Positions 36,360 through 46,798 of a DNA stretch of 64,000 nt are shown in pieces. Source of the DNA: Neisseria sp. Marseille-Q5346. Lineage in GTDB: Bacteria > Pseudomonadota > Gammaproteobacteria > Burkholderiales > Neisseriaceae. The position numbers and the translations under genes are program-made. The DNA lies in the NCBI RefSeq assembly GCF_946902045.1, contig NZ_OX336253.1:1922001-1986000 (forward strand), written 5' to 3'. Positions within the stretch are counted from its first letter, which is position 1; each line of letters starts with the position of its first letter. The notes under the pieces are model-generated. The model ran no database searches, was not told the origin of the DNA, and saw nothing but the letters and a program-made list of their open reading frames with translations.

Positions 36360-37739
36360 TTAAGCCAACAATTCACGCCAGCGTTTCACTTGGAAACGGA
36401 CTTGTTCAGGCGCGGTGCCGCCCAAGTGGTTGCGCGCGTTTAAGCTGCCTTCGGGTGTCAGCACAGTGTACACATCTTCGGCAATCAAACCGCTGAAACC
36501 TTGCAGGACTTCGAGTGGCAATTCGCTCAAATCAACGCCAGCTTCATCAGCATGGCGCACGGCTTGGGCAACGACTTCGTGGCTGTCGCGGAAAGGCATG
36601 CCCTTTTTCACCAAGTAATCCGCCAAATCGGTGGCAGTAGCGAAGCCCTGCATCACGGCGGCGCGCATATTGTCGGGTTTGACGGTTACGCCGCGCATCA
36701 TGTCGGCGTAAATGCGCAGGGTGTCGATAAGCGTGTCGGCAGTGTCAAACAGTGGCTCTTTGTCTTCCTGATTGTCTTTGTTGTATGCCAAAGGTTGCGA
36801 TTTCATCAGGGTAACCAGGCCGATAAGGTGGCCAATCACGCGACCGGATTTACCGCGCACGAGTTCGGGCACGTCGGGGTTTTTCTTTTGCGGCATGATA
36901 GACGAGCCGGTGCAGAAACGGTCGGCAATGTCGATAAAGCCGAAACGCGGGCTCATCCACAAAATCAATTCTTCAGACAGGCGGCTCAGGTGAACCATAA
37001 TCAGCGAGGCGGCGGCGGTGAACTCAATGGCAAAATCGCGGTCAGACACGGCATCGAGCGAGTTTTGGCAGATTTGCTCAAAACCCAGCAATTCAGCGGT
37101 GATTTCGCGCTGAATCGGGTAGGTGGTACCGGCCAGTGCGGCGGCGCCGAGTGGCATACGGTTGACGCGTTTGCGGCAGTCGGCCATGCGCTCAAAATCG
37201 CGGCCGAGCATTTCAACGTAGGCGAGCATGTGATGCCCGAAGCTGACCGGCTGGGCGACTTGCAGATGGGTAAAGCCGGGCATGACCGTTTCGGCATTTT
37301 GCTCCGCCAAATCAACCAAGGCCGTCTGAAGGTTTTGAATCAGGCTTTGGATAACGGTAATTTGATCGCGCAGCCACAGGCGGATGTCGGTAGCGACTTG
37401 GTCGTTGCGGCTGCGGCCGGTGTGCAGGCGTTTGCCGGCGTCGCCGATTTTGTCGGTGAGGCGGCGTTCGATGTTCATGTGGACATCTTCCAAATCCAGC
37501 GACCAGGAAATAGTTCCTTCCTTGATTTCTGCTATAATCTCGGCCATGCCCTGACGGATGGCGGAGAGGTCGTCTTCGCTCAAAACGCCCGACTGTGTCA
37601 GCATTTGCGCGTGTGCCAGCGAGCCTTGGATGTCCCATTCTGCCAGCCGTTTGTCAAAATCAATCGAGCCGGTATATTTTTTGACCAGCTCGGAAACAGG
37701 TTCGTTAAAACGGCCTGACCAGGTTTTGTCCTTGCTCAT
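36360..37739 (-). CDS. argH: Argininosuccinate lyase
   Basis: Last step of arginine synthesis, releasing arginine and fumarate. 459 residues. The family signature [12 protein letters not shown], the HTGRSRNDQ active-site segment and [11 protein letters not shown] histidine are intact. The ATG at 37739 has AAGGATG upstream. It diverges from a LytS-type kinase gene. Confidence 0.97.
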   Translation of the reverse strand: MSKDKTWSGRFNEPVSELVKKYTGSIDFDKRLAEWDIQGSLAHAQMLTQSGVLSEDDLSAIRQGMAEIIAEIKEGTISWSLDLEDVHMNIERRLTDKIGDAGKRLHTGRSRNDQVATDIRLWLRDQITVIQSLIQNLQTALVDLAEQNAETVMPGFTHLQVAQPVSFGHHMLAYVEMLGRDFERMADCRKRVNRMPLGAAALAGTTYPIQREITAELLGFEQICQNSLDAVSDRDFAIEFTAAASLIMVHLSRLSEELILWMSPRFGFIDIADRFCTGSSIMPQKKNPDVPELVRGKSGRVIGHLIGLVTLMKSQPLAYNKDNQEDKEPLFDTADTLIDTLRIYADMMRGVTVKPDNMRAAVMQGFATATDLADYLVKKGMPFRDSHEVVAQAVRHADEAGVDLSELPLEVLQGFSGLIAEDVYTVLTPEGSLNARNHLGGTAPEQVRFQVKRWRELLA

Positions 37740-37832
37740 ATCAGCATCCTTAAAATATAAATAAAAAAACAGGGTCTACGTCTTCAATATAGCAGACCCG
37801 TCTATACATTATGAAAGAAAACGGTTGAAATC

Positions 37833-38870
37833 ATGTCTATTATACGTCAAATAAACCAGAATTTCGCAGTGCCGGATTTGCGCAATTCCGCAACTTTGGT
37901 GCGCCTGCTTATTGTTTTATTAATCAGTTTGTTTATCTTTCCGTTGATGACGGTATCGGGCGTGCCTTATCCGGAACAGATTTTCCAACATTTTTCATGG
38001 GCTTGCCCCGTCATCCTCTTAATTTTACTTAAGGTCTATTTTTTACAGGCATTTGCGCCGTCCCTGCTTCGCTCGCAGTACAGCGTCGTGATTTCCTACG
38101 TCTCCAACCTGCTGATTTTTTTGTTTGTCGATGTAGTGATTTTGAAGACAGAGATGTGGCAGCTGATTCAACACTTCTTTTTGCTGACCTTTTTTTGTTT
38201 CAGTTTCATGTACATCGAAGCCGCCCGCCGCAACAGCCTTGCGCCTTCCATTTCCGAAGCCAGGCTGAGCGCGTTGACGGCGCGTATCCGTCCGCATTTC
38301 TTGTTTAACAGCCTGAATGCCGCCATCAGCTTAATTCGTCTGCGTCCGTATGATGCGGAAACTTTGCTGGAAAATCTGGCCAACCTGTTCCGCGCACAGT
38401 TGCGCGACGGCAGTCAAAACAGTACCTTGGGGCAGGAAATCGAATGGGCGCAGGAATATATTGCCATCGAGCAAATCCGCATGGGGCATATGCGCGTACA
38501 GGTTATGTGGCAACACCATGCGCCCGACGATGCGGAAACGCCGCATCTGCTGCTGCAGCCGCTTTTGGAAAATGCCGTCTTTCATGGTGTCGAATCCACC
38601 CACCGTCCAGGGATAATTACGGTATTAACAAAATTGGAAAAATCCTCTATTTTCATCAGTATCGAGAATCCGTGCGGAACGGAACCTAATGAAAATACCA
38701 AGCCGCATAAAGGCAATTCTATGGCCTTACGCAACCTGAAAGAGCGCCTGACTTTGATGTATGACACCGATGCGAAAATCAGAAGCCTCCAATCAGACGG
38801 CCTGTTCCGCGTTGAAATCATCTTGCCGTACCGTAAAAAATCAGCCGAAGTTTCCCGTCTGTTTGGCTAA
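37833..38870 (+). CDS. LytS/YehU-type sensor histidine kinase
   Basis: 345 residues with about four membrane segments in the first 125 residues, then a His_kinase (PF06580-type) domain. The phospho-acceptor is His155 in RIRPHFLFNSLN, and an HATPase region includes LLLQPLLENAVFHG and the GNSMALRNLKERL loop. This class (AlgZ/FimS/LytS) normally pairs with a LytTR-domain response regulator, but none is adjacent here; the next gene is acnB. Signal unknown. Confidence 0.87.
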   Translation: MSIIRQINQNFAVPDLRNSATLVRLLIVLLISLFIFPLMTVSGVPYPEQIFQHFSWACPVILLILLKVYFLQAFAPSLLRSQYSVVISYVSNLLIFLFVDVVILKTEMWQLIQHFFLLTFFCFSFMYIEAARRNSLAPSISEARLSALTARIRPHFLFNSLNAAISLIRLRPYDAETLLENLANLFRAQLRDGSQNSTLGQEIEWAQEYIAIEQIRMGHMRVQVMWQHHAPDDAETPHLLLQPLLENAVFHGVESTHRPGIITVLTKLEKSSIFISIENPCGTEPNENTKPHKGNSMALRNLKERLTLMYDTDAKIRSLQSDGLFRVEIILPYRKKSAEVSRLFG

Positions 38871-38900
38871 AACATACAAGAGAGGGCGGCGTTAGATAGA

Positions 38901-38934
38901 TTAAACTATTAATACATTAAATAAAATAGTTTAA
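38901..38934. promoter_or_regulatory. AT-rich inverted repeat between the kinase gene and acnB
   Basis: TTAAACTATT (38901-38910) and AATAGTTTAA (38925-38934) are a perfect 10-base inverted repeat with a 14-base loop. It could be a weak terminator for the kinase gene or an operator for acnB. Confidence 0.45.
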
Positions 38935-39017
38935 ATTTATTACATTCAGTAACATAACTGTTCCCATTTTTTGAAAACTGGTCTATGATGCTTAAAAGGA
39001 TTGTTTACAATCTTTAA

Positions 39018-39034
39018 TTGCAAATCATTTGCAA
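39018..39034. promoter_or_regulatory. 17-base palindrome upstream of acnB
   Basis: TTGCAAATCATTTGCAA is a perfect palindrome around a central C. It ends 36 bases before the acnB start, in the promoter-leader region. The factor is unknown; it does not match the Fur consensus well. Confidence 0.5.
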
Positions 39035-39070
39035 CTGCCCAGAAGAAAAAACAGAAAAAGGAACAAAGAG

Positions 39071-41656
39071 ATGTTAGAAGCCTATCGTAAAGCCGCCGCC
39101 GAGCGCGCTGCCCTTGGTATTCCCGCCCTTCCTCTGACTGCTCAGCAAACCGCTGATTTGGTTGAGCTGCTGAAAAATCCGCCTGCCGGTGAAGGTGAAT
39201 TCTTGGTTGAGCTGTTGGCTCACCGTGTACCGCCCGGTGTGGACGATGCCGCCAAAGTTAAGGCCTCATTTTTGGCTGCCGTTGCCGAAGGCAGCGCATC
39301 CAGCCCGTTGATTTCCCCTGAGTATGCTACCGAGCTGTTGGGTACCATGCTTGGAGGTTACAACATTCATGCACTCATCGAACTCTTGGACAACGACAAA
39401 CTTGCGCCTATCGCTGCAAATGGTCTGAAACACACTCTGTTGATGTTTGACTCTTTCCACGATGTTCAAGAAAAAGCCGAAAAAGGCAATAAATACGCGC
39501 AAGAAGTATTGCAATCTTGGGCTGATGCCGAATGGTTCACTTCTCGTGCCAAAGTTCCAGAAAAAATCACTGTTACCGTCTTCAAAGTCGACGGTGAAAC
39601 CAATACAGACGACCTCTCTCCTGCACCTGACGCATGGAGCCGTCCTGATATCCCTCTGCACGCGCTGGCGATGTTGAAAAACCCGCGCGACGGCATCAAT
39701 CCTGACAAACCGGGCGAAGTCGGTCCGATTAAATTGTTGGAAGAACTCAAAGCCAAAGGCCATCCGGTTGCTTACGTTGGCGACGTGGTCGGTACCGGTT
39801 CTTCACGTAAATCCGCGACCAACTCCGTCATTTGGCATACAGGCGAAGATATTCCGTTCGTACCGAACAAACGTTTTGGCGGCGTATGCTTGGGTGGCAA
39901 AATTGCGCCTATTTTCTTCAATACTCAAGAAGACTCCGGCGCATTGCCGATTGAAGTCGATGTATCTGCTCTGAAAATGGGCGATGTCGTCGATATCCTG
40001 CCTTACGAAGGCAAAATCGTGAAAAACGGTGAAACTGTTGCCGAGTTCAGCCTGAAATCTCAAGTATTGCTGGACGAAGTGCAAGCCGGTGGTCGTATTA
40101 ACCTGATTATCGGTCGCGGTCTGACTGCCAAAGCGCGCGAAGCACTGAAATTGCCTGCTTCTACCGAGTTCCGTCTGCCTCAAGCGCCAGCTGAAAGCAA
40201 AGCCGGTTTCACATTGGCTCAAAAAATGGTTGGTCGCGCCTGCGGTTTGCCGGAAGGCAAAGGCGTGCGTCCGGGTACTTACTGCGAACCACGCATGACT
40301 ACTGTCGGCTCGCAAGATACTACCGGTCCGATGACTCGCGACGAATTGAAAGACCTGGCTTGCTTGGGCTTCTCAGCAGATATGGTGATGCAGTCTTTCT
40401 GTCACACCGCTGCTTATCCGAAACCTGTCGATGTCAGAACCCATAAAGAATTGCCTGCCTTCATCTCTACCCGTGGCGGTGTATCTCTGCGTCCGGGCGA
40501 CGGCGTGATTCACTCATGGCTCAACCGTCTGCTGTTGCCTGATACAGTCGGTACCGGCGGCGATAGCCACACCCGTTTCCCTATCGGTATTTCTTTCCCT
40601 GCCGGTTCGGGCTTGGTTGCTTTCGCAGCAGCTACCGGCGTAATGCCGCTCGATATGCCTGAGTCCGTATTGGTACGCTTCAGCGGCAAACTGCAACCGG
40701 GCGTAACCCTGCGCGATTTGGTGAACGCCATTCCGTTGTACGCGATTAAACAAGGTTTGCTGACCGTTGCCAAAGCCGGTAAGAAAAACATCTTCTCAGG
40801 CCGCATCCTCGAAATCGAAGGCCTGCCTGATTTGAAAGTGGAACAAGCCTTTGAATTGACTGACGCGTCTGCCGAACGCTCCGCTGCAGGCTGTACTGTG
40901 AAGCTCAATAAAGAGCCGATTATCGAGTACATGAAATCCAACATTGTGTTGATGAAAAACATGATTGCCAACGGCTATCAAGATCCGCGCACTTTGGAAC
41001 GCCGTATCAAAGCCATGGAAGCATGGTTGGCAAATCCTGAATTGCTCGAAGCGGATAAAGATGCCGAATACGCCGCCGTGATTGAAATCAACATGGACGA
41101 CATTAAAGAGCCGATTATTGCTTGCCCGAATGACCCTGACGATGTGTGCTTCATGTCTGAACGCTCCGGCACCAAAATTGATGAAGTGTTCATCGGTTCT
41201 TGTATGACCAACATCGGCCACTTCCGCGCCGCTTCCAAACTCTTGGAAGGTAAAACCGACATCCCTGTACGTCTGTGGATGGCGCCTCCGACCAAAATGG
41301 ATGCGAAAGAGTTGTCTGACGAAGGTCACTACGGTGTACTCGGCCGTGCAGGCGCGCGTATGGAAATGCCGGGTTGCTCATTGTGTATGGGTAACCAAGC
41401 ACAAGTACACGAAGGCGCGACTGTAATGTCCACTTCTACCCGTAACTTCCCGAACCGCTTGGGTAAAAACACCTTTGTTTACCTCGGCTCGGCTGAGTTG
41501 GCGGCAATCTGCTCCAAACTGGGTAAAATCCCGACTGTTGAAGAATACCAAGCCAATATCGGTATCATCAACGAGCAGGGTGACCAAATCTACCGCTACA
41601 TGAACTTCAACGAAATCGACAGCTACAACGAAGTAGCCGAGAAAGTGAATGTTTAA
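39071..41656 (+). CDS. acnB: Aconitate hydratase B
   Basis: Isomerises citrate to isocitrate in the TCA cycle using a 4Fe-4S cluster. 861 residues from [12 protein letters not shown], which has AAGGAACAAAGAG before it; an earlier in-frame start is unsupported. It has the AcnB-specific N-terminal HEAT-like region, then the swivel domain, then the catalytic domains. Cluster cysteines lie in [11 protein letters not shown] and [10 protein letters not shown]. Terminated by a strong hairpin plus DUS pairs. Confidence 0.96.
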   Translation: MLEAYRKAAAERAALGIPALPLTAQQTADLVELLKNPPAGEGEFLVELLAHRVPPGVDDAAKVKASFLAAVAEGSASSPLISPEYATELLGTMLGGYNIHALIELLDNDKLAPIAANGLKHTLLMFDSFHDVQEKAEKGNKYAQEVLQSWADAEWFTSRAKVPEKITVTVFKVDGETNTDDLSPAPDAWSRPDIPLHALAMLKNPRDGINPDKPGEVGPIKLLEELKAKGHPVAYVGDVVGTGSSRKSATNSVIWHTGEDIPFVPNKRFGGVCLGGKIAPIFFNTQEDSGALPIEVDVSALKMGDVVDILPYEGKIVKNGETVAEFSLKSQVLLDEVQAGGRINLIIGRGLTAKAREALKLPASTEFRLPQAPAESKAGFTLAQKMVGRACGLPEGKGVRPGTYCEPRMTTVGSQDTTGPMTRDELKDLACLGFSADMVMQSFCHTAAYPKPVDVRTHKELPAFISTRGGVSLRPGDGVIHSWLNRLLLPDTVGTGGDSHTRFPIGISFPAGSGLVAFAAATGVMPLDMPESVLVRFSGKLQPGVTLRDLVNAIPLYAIKQGLLTVAKAGKKNIFSGRILEIEGLPDLKVEQAFELTDASAERSAAGCTVKLNKEPIIEYMKSNIVLMKNMIANGYQDPRTLERRIKAMEAWLANPELLEADKDAEYAAVIEINMDDIKEPIIACPNDPDDVCFMSERSGTKIDEVFIGSCMTNIGHFRAASKLLEGKTDIPVRLWMAPPTKMDAKELSDEGHYGVLGRAGARMEMPGCSLCMGNQAQVHEGATVMSTSTRNFPNRLGKNTFVYLGSAELAAICSKLGKIPTVEEYQANIGIINEQGDQIYRYMNFNEIDSYNEVAEKVNV

Positions 41657-41671
41657 TATAGCAAGGTAAAC

Positions 41672-41713
41672 CGATTTTCAGACGGCCTTAAATAATAAAG
41701 GCCGTCTGAAACG
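41672..41713. terminator. Inverted DUS pair after acnB
   Basis: TTTCAGACGGCCTT and AAGGCCGTCTGAAA flank a short AT-rich loop. Confidence 0.65.
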
Positions 41714-41720
41714 GAAAAAT

Positions 41721-41747
41721 AAAGGACGTGTTCATCACGTCCTTTTT
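41721..41747 (+). terminator. Rho-independent terminator of acnB
   Basis: AAAGGACGTG pairs with CACGTCCTTT around a TTCAT loop and continues into a T-rich run. It is unrelated to DUS. Confidence 0.85.
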
Positions 41748-41762
41748 ATTTTTAGTTTAATA

Positions 41763-41799
41763 AAAGGCCGTCTGAAAGATAAGTTTCAGACGGCCTTTG
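41763..41799. terminator. Second paired-DUS hairpin between acnB and the helicase gene
   Basis: Compact inverted DUS pair located to stop helicase transcription and any acnB read-through. Confidence 0.75.
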
Positions 41800-41839
41800 C
41801 TTAGGATAAATAATCAGAAAACCGAGTAAGCAGCGTTGT

Positions 41840-43231
41840 TTACTTTACTCCAAAACCAGGTTGGAGCAGGGCGCAAGACTGACGCTCGTGACGGCTGCGG
41901 CGTGTTCTGCCGGCAATTTTACCGCAGACAATACCCGGATCGTTTTTCTCTTCTACTTTTTTCGAGTTTTTGTCTGATTTATTCGCGTATTCGTTGCGTT
42001 TGTTTCTATCATCACGGCGAGAGCGGCTGTCGTTATGTTGAACCGGTTGCGCTTCGGCTTCATCTTGATTGTCGTTGCCCCACCAATGCGGCTCGAAGCC
42101 TTCGATGCGTTCCACATTCAAATCGCTGCCGGTCAGCTCTTTAATGGATTCAAACATTTTCTGTTCGGTTTTATCCATTAAAGAAATGGCAACGCCGTCG
42201 GCACCGGCTCGGCCGGTACGTCCGATGCGGTGGACGTAGTCTTCGGGTTGGGTTGGTAGCTCGTAGTTGATGACGAAAGGCAACTCGGCAATATCCAGAC
42301 CGCGCGCGGCAACGTCAGTGGCAACCAAAACGCGTAATGTGCCTTCTTTAAAGGCGTTGAGGGTTTCCAATCGGCTTTGTTGGGATTTGTCGCCGTGGAT
42401 GGATTGCGCGGCGATGTTGCGGCGGACGAGGTCGCGGGTAACTTGATCGACGCTTTGTTTGGTTTTGCAGAATACAATGACTTGATTCATATGCAAATCA
42501 ACAATCAGACGTTCGAGCAGGTTGCGTTTTTTGAGTGCATCAACGGCAATGATGTGTTGCTCGACATTGGCGTTGGTGGTGTTTTGCGCAGCCACTTCAA
42601 CCATTTCAGGCGTGTGCATAAAATCTTGCGCGAGCTTGCGGATAGGTGGTGAGAAAGTGGCTGAGAAAAGCAGGGTTTGCCGCTGTTTGGGCAGCATCTG
42701 CATGATTTTGCGGATATCGTCGATGAAACCCATATCAAGCATACGGTCGGCTTCATCGAGTACAACGATTTCAACTTTGTTTAAATTGATGTTTTTTTGT
42801 TTGACGTGGTCGAGCAGTCGGCCAACCGTGGCAACAACGATTTCACAACCGGCGCGCAAGTCGGCAGTTTGTTTGTCCATATTGATGCCGCCGAAGAGGA
42901 CGGTATGGCGCAAAGGAAGATTTTTAATGTATGCCTGTACGTTTTGATCGATTTGATCGGCCAGTTCGCGGGTCGGGGTCAATACCAGCATGCGGACGGG
43001 GTGCATGGCCGGGGAAGTGCTGGATGTAGCGTAGCGTTTCAGGCGTTCGAGGCTGGGCAGCATAAAGGCGGCGGTTTTACCTGTGCCTGTTTGTGCTGCG
43101 GCCAAAAGATCGTGTCCTGCCAAGGCTTTAGGAATTGCTGCGGCTTGGATAGGCGTCGGGTTTTCATACCCTTGATCGGTCAGGGCAGAGACCAATTCGC
43201 TGCCTAAACCGAGTGAAGAGAAAGGATTCAT
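41840..43231 (-). CDS. DEAD-box ATP-dependent RNA helicase (RhlE-like)
   Basis: 463 residues from MNPFSSLGLG; an upstream in-frame extension crosses DUS sequence and is rejected. Q motif PTPIQAAAIP, motif I AAQTGTGKTA, motif II LDEADRMLD, motif III FSATF and motif VI HRIGRTGRAG are all present. A basic and polar C-terminal tail (SRRDDRNKRNEYANKSDKN) is typical of RNA-binding extensions of RhlE-type helicases, which act in ribosome assembly and RNA turnover. Confidence 0.92.
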   Translation of the reverse strand: MNPFSSLGLGSELVSALTDQGYENPTPIQAAAIPKALAGHDLLAAAQTGTGKTAAFMLPSLERLKRYATSSTSPAMHPVRMLVLTPTRELADQIDQNVQAYIKNLPLRHTVLFGGINMDKQTADLRAGCEIVVATVGRLLDHVKQKNINLNKVEIVVLDEADRMLDMGFIDDIRKIMQMLPKQRQTLLFSATFSPPIRKLAQDFMHTPEMVEVAAQNTTNANVEQHIIAVDALKKRNLLERLIVDLHMNQVIVFCKTKQSVDQVTRDLVRRNIAAQSIHGDKSQQSRLETLNAFKEGTLRVLVATDVAARGLDIAELPFVINYELPTQPEDYVHRIGRTGRAGADGVAISLMDKTEQKMFESIKELTGSDLNVERIEGFEPHWWGNDNQDEAEAQPVQHNDSRSRRDDRNKRNEYANKSDKNSKKVEEKNDPGIVCGKIAGRTRRSRHERQSCALLQPGFGVK

Positions 43232-43662
43232 GATGGTGGCTTTCTGTTCAGACGGCCTTTTGAATGATAGGCCGTCTGAAAAATCTGATTCTGAAATGGA
43301 CAAACCGCAGTATGATGTTGATTCTGCGGTTTGAAAAAATGGGGAGCGGAATAATCCGTCAAGTAGTTCATTATGCCATAAAAAGAGGGACTCCCCAAAT
43401 GATGGTTGCGGCTAGAATTGACCAAGTTTTGATATTTTTACAGTTCAAAAACAGAAAAAATGGCTGGCCTGCAAGGTTTTGAGTTTATTGGGAATTAAGC
43501 ATTTGTCTTAACGTCAATAGAATTAATTTATCAAAAACTTACAGGCTGAAATGAAACTAAATTGTACTCACGTACTCAATATTGAGGTGCAGAGCTTGTT
43601 TTGTAGCCTGTATCTCCCGTTTAACGGTAAACCATAAAATCAAAATTTAGGAATATACAATT
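43232..43662. other. Intergenic region without a recognisable gene
   Basis: 431 bases between the helicase and lipoprotein genes. It contains an inverted DUS pair (43247-43282) and a hairpin with AAACCGCAG/CTGCGGTTT arms (43302-43332). A GGGGAG ... CTCCCC pair of arms lies farther apart (about 43341 and 43391). The AT-rich rest is the lipoprotein leader. No RNA family or IS end was recognised. Confidence 0.5.
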
Positions 43663-43995
43663 ATGAAAACTTTATTAATCGCTCTTGCAACCGGTAGCCT
43701 GATGTTGGCAGCTTGTTCTTCTTCCAAACCTGAAGAAGCGGCAGCGCCACGCATCACTGTTGAAGAAGCAATGACTCAATGCCAACAAGCATCTGGTGAA
43801 AATGCTGATCGTGCTGTATTTGATGCCTGCATGAAAGGCAAAGGCTATCAACGTACCGCTGAATCAGCTGCTTCCGAGCCTGCTGCCTCTGAGCCTGTAG
43901 CTGATTCTGAAACTGCTGCTCCTGAAGTTGCAGCTTCTGAGCCTGCCGCCAAAGCTGTTCCTGCTAAAAAAGCTGTTAAAAAAGTAAAAAAATAA
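43663..43995 (+). CDS. Small lipoprotein with Ser-Glu-Pro-Ala repeats
   Basis: 110 residues. Type II signal with lipobox LMLAAC (Cys18). A small domain with two cysteines (MTQCQQASGEN and FDACMKGKGYQ) follows. The C-terminal half has low complexity: repeated ASEPAASEP-like units, then a Lys/Ala/Val tail (KKAVKKVKK). It probably extends from a membrane into the periplasm, with the basic tail able to bind anionic polymers. Function unknown. Confidence 0.75.
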   Translation: MKTLLIALATGSLMLAACSSSKPEEAAAPRITVEEAMTQCQQASGENADRAVFDACMKGKGYQRTAESAASEPAASEPVADSETAAPEVAASEPAAKAVPAKKAVKKVKK

Positions 43996-44063
43996 GCTTC
44001 ATAAAATTCAAGGAAGTCACTCTCATCAATACTCCGGATGAAGGCAGACTTAGAGCAACTTGA

Positions 44064-44107
44064 AAACAAAGGCCGTCTGAATATATTTCAGACGGCCTTT
44101 GTTTTTT
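44064..44107 (+). terminator. Paired-DUS hairpin after the lipoprotein gene
   Basis: AAACAAAGGCCGTCTGAA pairs with TTCAGACGGCCTTTGTTT, a stem extended beyond the DUS, followed by T-rich sequence. Confidence 0.85.
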
Positions 44108-44157
44108 CAAGTATAAGACCATTATTAAAAGATATGCTTTTGGTTTTATTGAAAAAT

Positions 44158-44189
44158 AAAAAAGACGTGTAACGGGTACACGTCTTTTT
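44158..44189 (-). terminator. Rho-independent terminator of clpX
   Basis: AAAAGACGTGTA pairs with TACACGTCTTTTT. Read from clpX it ends in a T run. It is not DUS-based. Confidence 0.85.
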
Positions 44190-44202
44190 CGGAGAATGAT
44201 CC

Positions 44203-45468
44203 TTATTGCTTATATTCGCTGCCGTCTGCACGGAAAAGTTTTGGCTGTTCGCCTTTTTCCACGACCTCTTTATTGATGACGACTTTTGCTACGCCTTTCA
44301 AATCTGGCAGGGCGTACATGGTGTCCAAGAGGCAACGTTCGACGATAGAGCGCAGGCCGCGCGCACCGGTTTTACGTTCCATCGCCAGTTTGGCGATGCT
44401 GCGCAAGGCATCTTCTTCAAACTCAAGGCCGACATTTTCCATTTCAAACAAGGTCTGATATTGTTTGACCAAGGCATTTTTCGGTTCGGTTAAAATGTTG
44501 ACCAAAGCATCTTCGTCCAATTCTGCCAATGTGGCAATCACGGGCAGACGGCCGATAAGCTCGGGAATCAAACCGAATTTAATCAAGTCTTCAGGCTCGA
44601 CTGTTTCAAACAGGGCTGAAATATCGGCGTTTTCATCTTTGCTGTGTACCGCTGCACCAAAGCCGATACCGCCTTTTTCAGTACGTTGGCGGATGACTTT
44701 TTCCAAGCCGGCAAATGCACCGCCGCAGATAAAGAGGATGTTGGTGGTATCAACGTTGATGAATTCTTGGTTCGGATGTTTGCGGCCGCCTTGAGGGGGA
44801 ACGCTGGCTACCGTGCCTTCAATCAGTTTCAGCAAGGCTTGTTGCACGCCTTCGCCGGATACGTCGCGCGTGATGGACGGATTGTCACTTTTGCGTGAAA
44901 TTTTATCGATTTCATCGATATAAACGATGCCGCGCTGGGCTTTTTCAACGTCAAAATCACATTTGCCCAAAAGTTTGGTGATGATTTGTTCGACGTCTTC
45001 ACCGACATAACCGGCTTCGGTTAAAGTTGTGGCATCCGCCATGACAAAAGGCACATCCAGTTTGCGCGCCAAAGATTGCGCCAACAGGGTTTTACCTGAG
45101 CCGGTAGGGCCGATAAGCAGGATATTGGATTTGGACAATTCCACTTTGCCCTCTGCTTTCGGGTGGCGTAGGCGTTTGTAGTGGTTGTAAACCGATACTG
45201 CCAACGCTTTTTTTGCGTGTTCCTGACCAATAACGTGGTCGTTGAGGTTGGCAACGATTTCGGCAGGGGTAGGCAGTTTTTTCTCGGCGTTTTCTTCTTT
45301 CGCTTTGGCAAGCTCGTTTTCAATTTCGCCGGATTCGTTGTCTTGCAGCATTATGCCGCAAGTTTCTACACATTCGTTGCAGATAAAGGCGTGTTCGCCT
45401 TCGATCAGATTTTTAACGTCGTTTTCGGACTTCCCGCAGAATGAACAGGTGCGTTTTTCTTCAGACAT
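44203..45468 (-). CDS. clpX: ATP-dependent Clp protease ATP-binding subunit ClpX
   Basis: AAA+ unfoldase that delivers substrates to ClpP. 421 residues from [10 protein letters not shown]; the longer upstream frame runs through the promoter. Zinc-binding domain Cys8, Cys11, Cys30 and Cys33; Walker [10 protein letters not shown] (119-127); Walker [11 protein letters not shown]; sensor and pore loop [11 protein letters not shown]-type loop region [10 protein letters not shown]. clpP is not adjacent in this window. Confidence 0.97.
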   Translation of the reverse strand: MSEEKRTCSFCGKSENDVKNLIEGEHAFICNECVETCGIMLQDNESGEIENELAKAKEENAEKKLPTPAEIVANLNDHVIGQEHAKKALAVSVYNHYKRLRHPKAEGKVELSKSNILLIGPTGSGKTLLAQSLARKLDVPFVMADATTLTEAGYVGEDVEQIITKLLGKCDFDVEKAQRGIVYIDEIDKISRKSDNPSITRDVSGEGVQQALLKLIEGTVASVPPQGGRKHPNQEFINVDTTNILFICGGAFAGLEKVIRQRTEKGGIGFGAAVHSKDENADISALFETVEPEDLIKFGLIPELIGRLPVIATLAELDEDALVNILTEPKNALVKQYQTLFEMENVGLEFEEDALRSIAKLAMERKTGARGLRSIVERCLLDTMYALPDLKGVAKVVINKEVVEKGEQPKLFRADGSEYKQ

Positions 45469-45571
45469 AATAATTTCTTCGTATGGTTGTATGGAGGCTG
45501 TGTTGTAAAGGGGGAACAGATATTTCGGGCGTATTGCCGGATTGAGGGAATGCCTCTGACAAAGGAGCCTA

Positions 45572-45600
45572 AGTATAATGACTATCTTGTGTTTTTTCAA
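45572..45600 (-). promoter_or_regulatory. Sigma-70 promoter of clpX
   Basis: On the minus strand, TTGAAA (45595-45600) and TATACT (45572-45577) are separated by 17 bases. Transcription would start near 45565, leaving a leader of about 97 bases. Confidence 0.65.
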
Positions 45601-45757
45601 ATCAGAGCAGGTATTGCGCCGTATCGTCTAAGAAACAGATGCGGACGCTGGATTTGAATATCTCGCAAACAAACGCAAAGTTTTCTCAACTCGCTTTACA
45701 ATTGTCGAAAAATTTAACAGAATGTTGAATTAAATGTATTTTTTTGAATTGGCAGAT

Positions 45758-46690
45758 ATGAAAATCTATAAAACTTTAGGAATGGTATGGACAGGTGTGG
45801 CATTGGCCTTTGCTTCTGCGCCTGCCGTTGCCGATGATATGGATGTATTGGGACAGTTTTTGGAGCAAAATTTCCCAGTGCAAAATGACCCGATGGAAGC
45901 TTTTGCGTTGAGTCATGCCGACCAAGTCGAAGCTCAAGCCGCTTTGGCAGGTCCTCTGCTGTCTTCGCAATCTGCTTTGATTTTCAATAATAAAACCGGT
46001 GAAGTGCTGTATCAGAAAAACCCTGATCGTGTCATGCCGATTGCCTCTATTTCCAAATTGATGAGCGCGATGGTGGTGTTGGATGCGCATCTGGATATGA
46101 ACGAGCCTATCACGATTACCGAGGCTGAAATCGACCGTCTGAAAGGTACGGGCAGCCGTTTGAGCATCGGCACGACGCTGACACGCGGCGAACTGTTGCA
46201 CCTGAGCCTGATGAGCAGTGAAAACCGTGCTACTCATGCGTTGGGCCGTACTTATCCTGGCGGTATGAGCGCGTTTGTTGCGGCAATGAATGCCAAAGCG
46301 CAAAGCCTGGGTATGACCAGCAGCCGTTTCTATGAGCCTACCGGTTTGAATTTCCAAAACGTTTCAACTGCGCGCGATTTGAACCGCATGGTTGCGGCAG
46401 CCAGCAAATATCCGCTGATCCGCAAAAATTCTACTTCGAATTACGGCTCGGTTTGGACGGCAAACGGTCGTCAAAACTACAAAAACTCTAATGCCTTGGT
46501 GCGTGAGGGTAGCTGGAATATTGAATTGCAGAAAACCGGCTATATCCGCGAGGCAGGACGTTCTATGGTGGTTAAGGCCAATGTACAGAATCAGCCGATT
46601 ACCATCGTATTGCTCAACTCTCCGTCTTCTACAACCCGCGTGAACGATGCGCGTAAGATTGAGTCTTGGATGTTGCAGCGCCGTTCTTAA
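45758..46690 (+). CDS. pbpG: D-alanyl-D-alanine endopeptidase, PBP7/8 type
   Basis: 310 residues from MKIYKTLGMVW; an ATG eight codons earlier is possible. Signal peptide about 1-25 (APAVA|DD). Active-site motifs of low-molecular-mass penicillin-binding proteins: Ser97-Ile-Ser-Lys100 (SxxK), Ser154-Glu-Asn156 (SxN) and KTG in LQKTGYIREAG. It is periplasmic and cuts peptidoglycan cross-links. No C-terminal membrane anchor is seen, which favours the PBP7 type over DacA or DacC. Confidence 0.9.
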   Translation: MKIYKTLGMVWTGVALAFASAPAVADDMDVLGQFLEQNFPVQNDPMEAFALSHADQVEAQAALAGPLLSSQSALIFNNKTGEVLYQKNPDRVMPIASISKLMSAMVVLDAHLDMNEPITITEAEIDRLKGTGSRLSIGTTLTRGELLHLSLMSSENRATHALGRTYPGGMSAFVAAMNAKAQSLGMTSSRFYEPTGLNFQNVSTARDLNRMVAAASKYPLIRKNSTSNYGSVWTANGRQNYKNSNALVREGSWNIELQKTGYIREAGRSMVVKANVQNQPITIVLLNSPSSTTRVNDARKIESWMLQRRS

Positions 46691-46701
46691 ATGTTACGCT
46701 T

Positions 46702-46734
46702 AAAGGCCGTCTGAAACCGTTCAGACGGCCTTTT
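46702..46734 (+). terminator. Paired-DUS hairpin after pbpG
   Basis: Compact inverted DUS pair with T tail. Confidence 0.85.
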
Positions 46735-46798
46735 GTGTAAAGTGTATTAAATTTGGGTACAATGTCGTTACATTAACTTAAAAACACAGAGAGAAAAC

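Noticed and set aside
36501..37718. 405-codon plus-strand frame opposite argH
   Set aside because: Complete antisense shadow of argH. No recognisable domain and no start signal.
43232..43662. Insertion-sequence remnant suspected between the helicase and lipoprotein genes
   Set aside because: Only a loose GGGGAG/CTCCCC pairing and no transposase-like reading frame or target duplication.
43663..43995. SEPA repeats as a tandem-repeat contingency locus
   Set aside because: The repeat units are imperfect at the DNA level and too few to suggest slippage switching.
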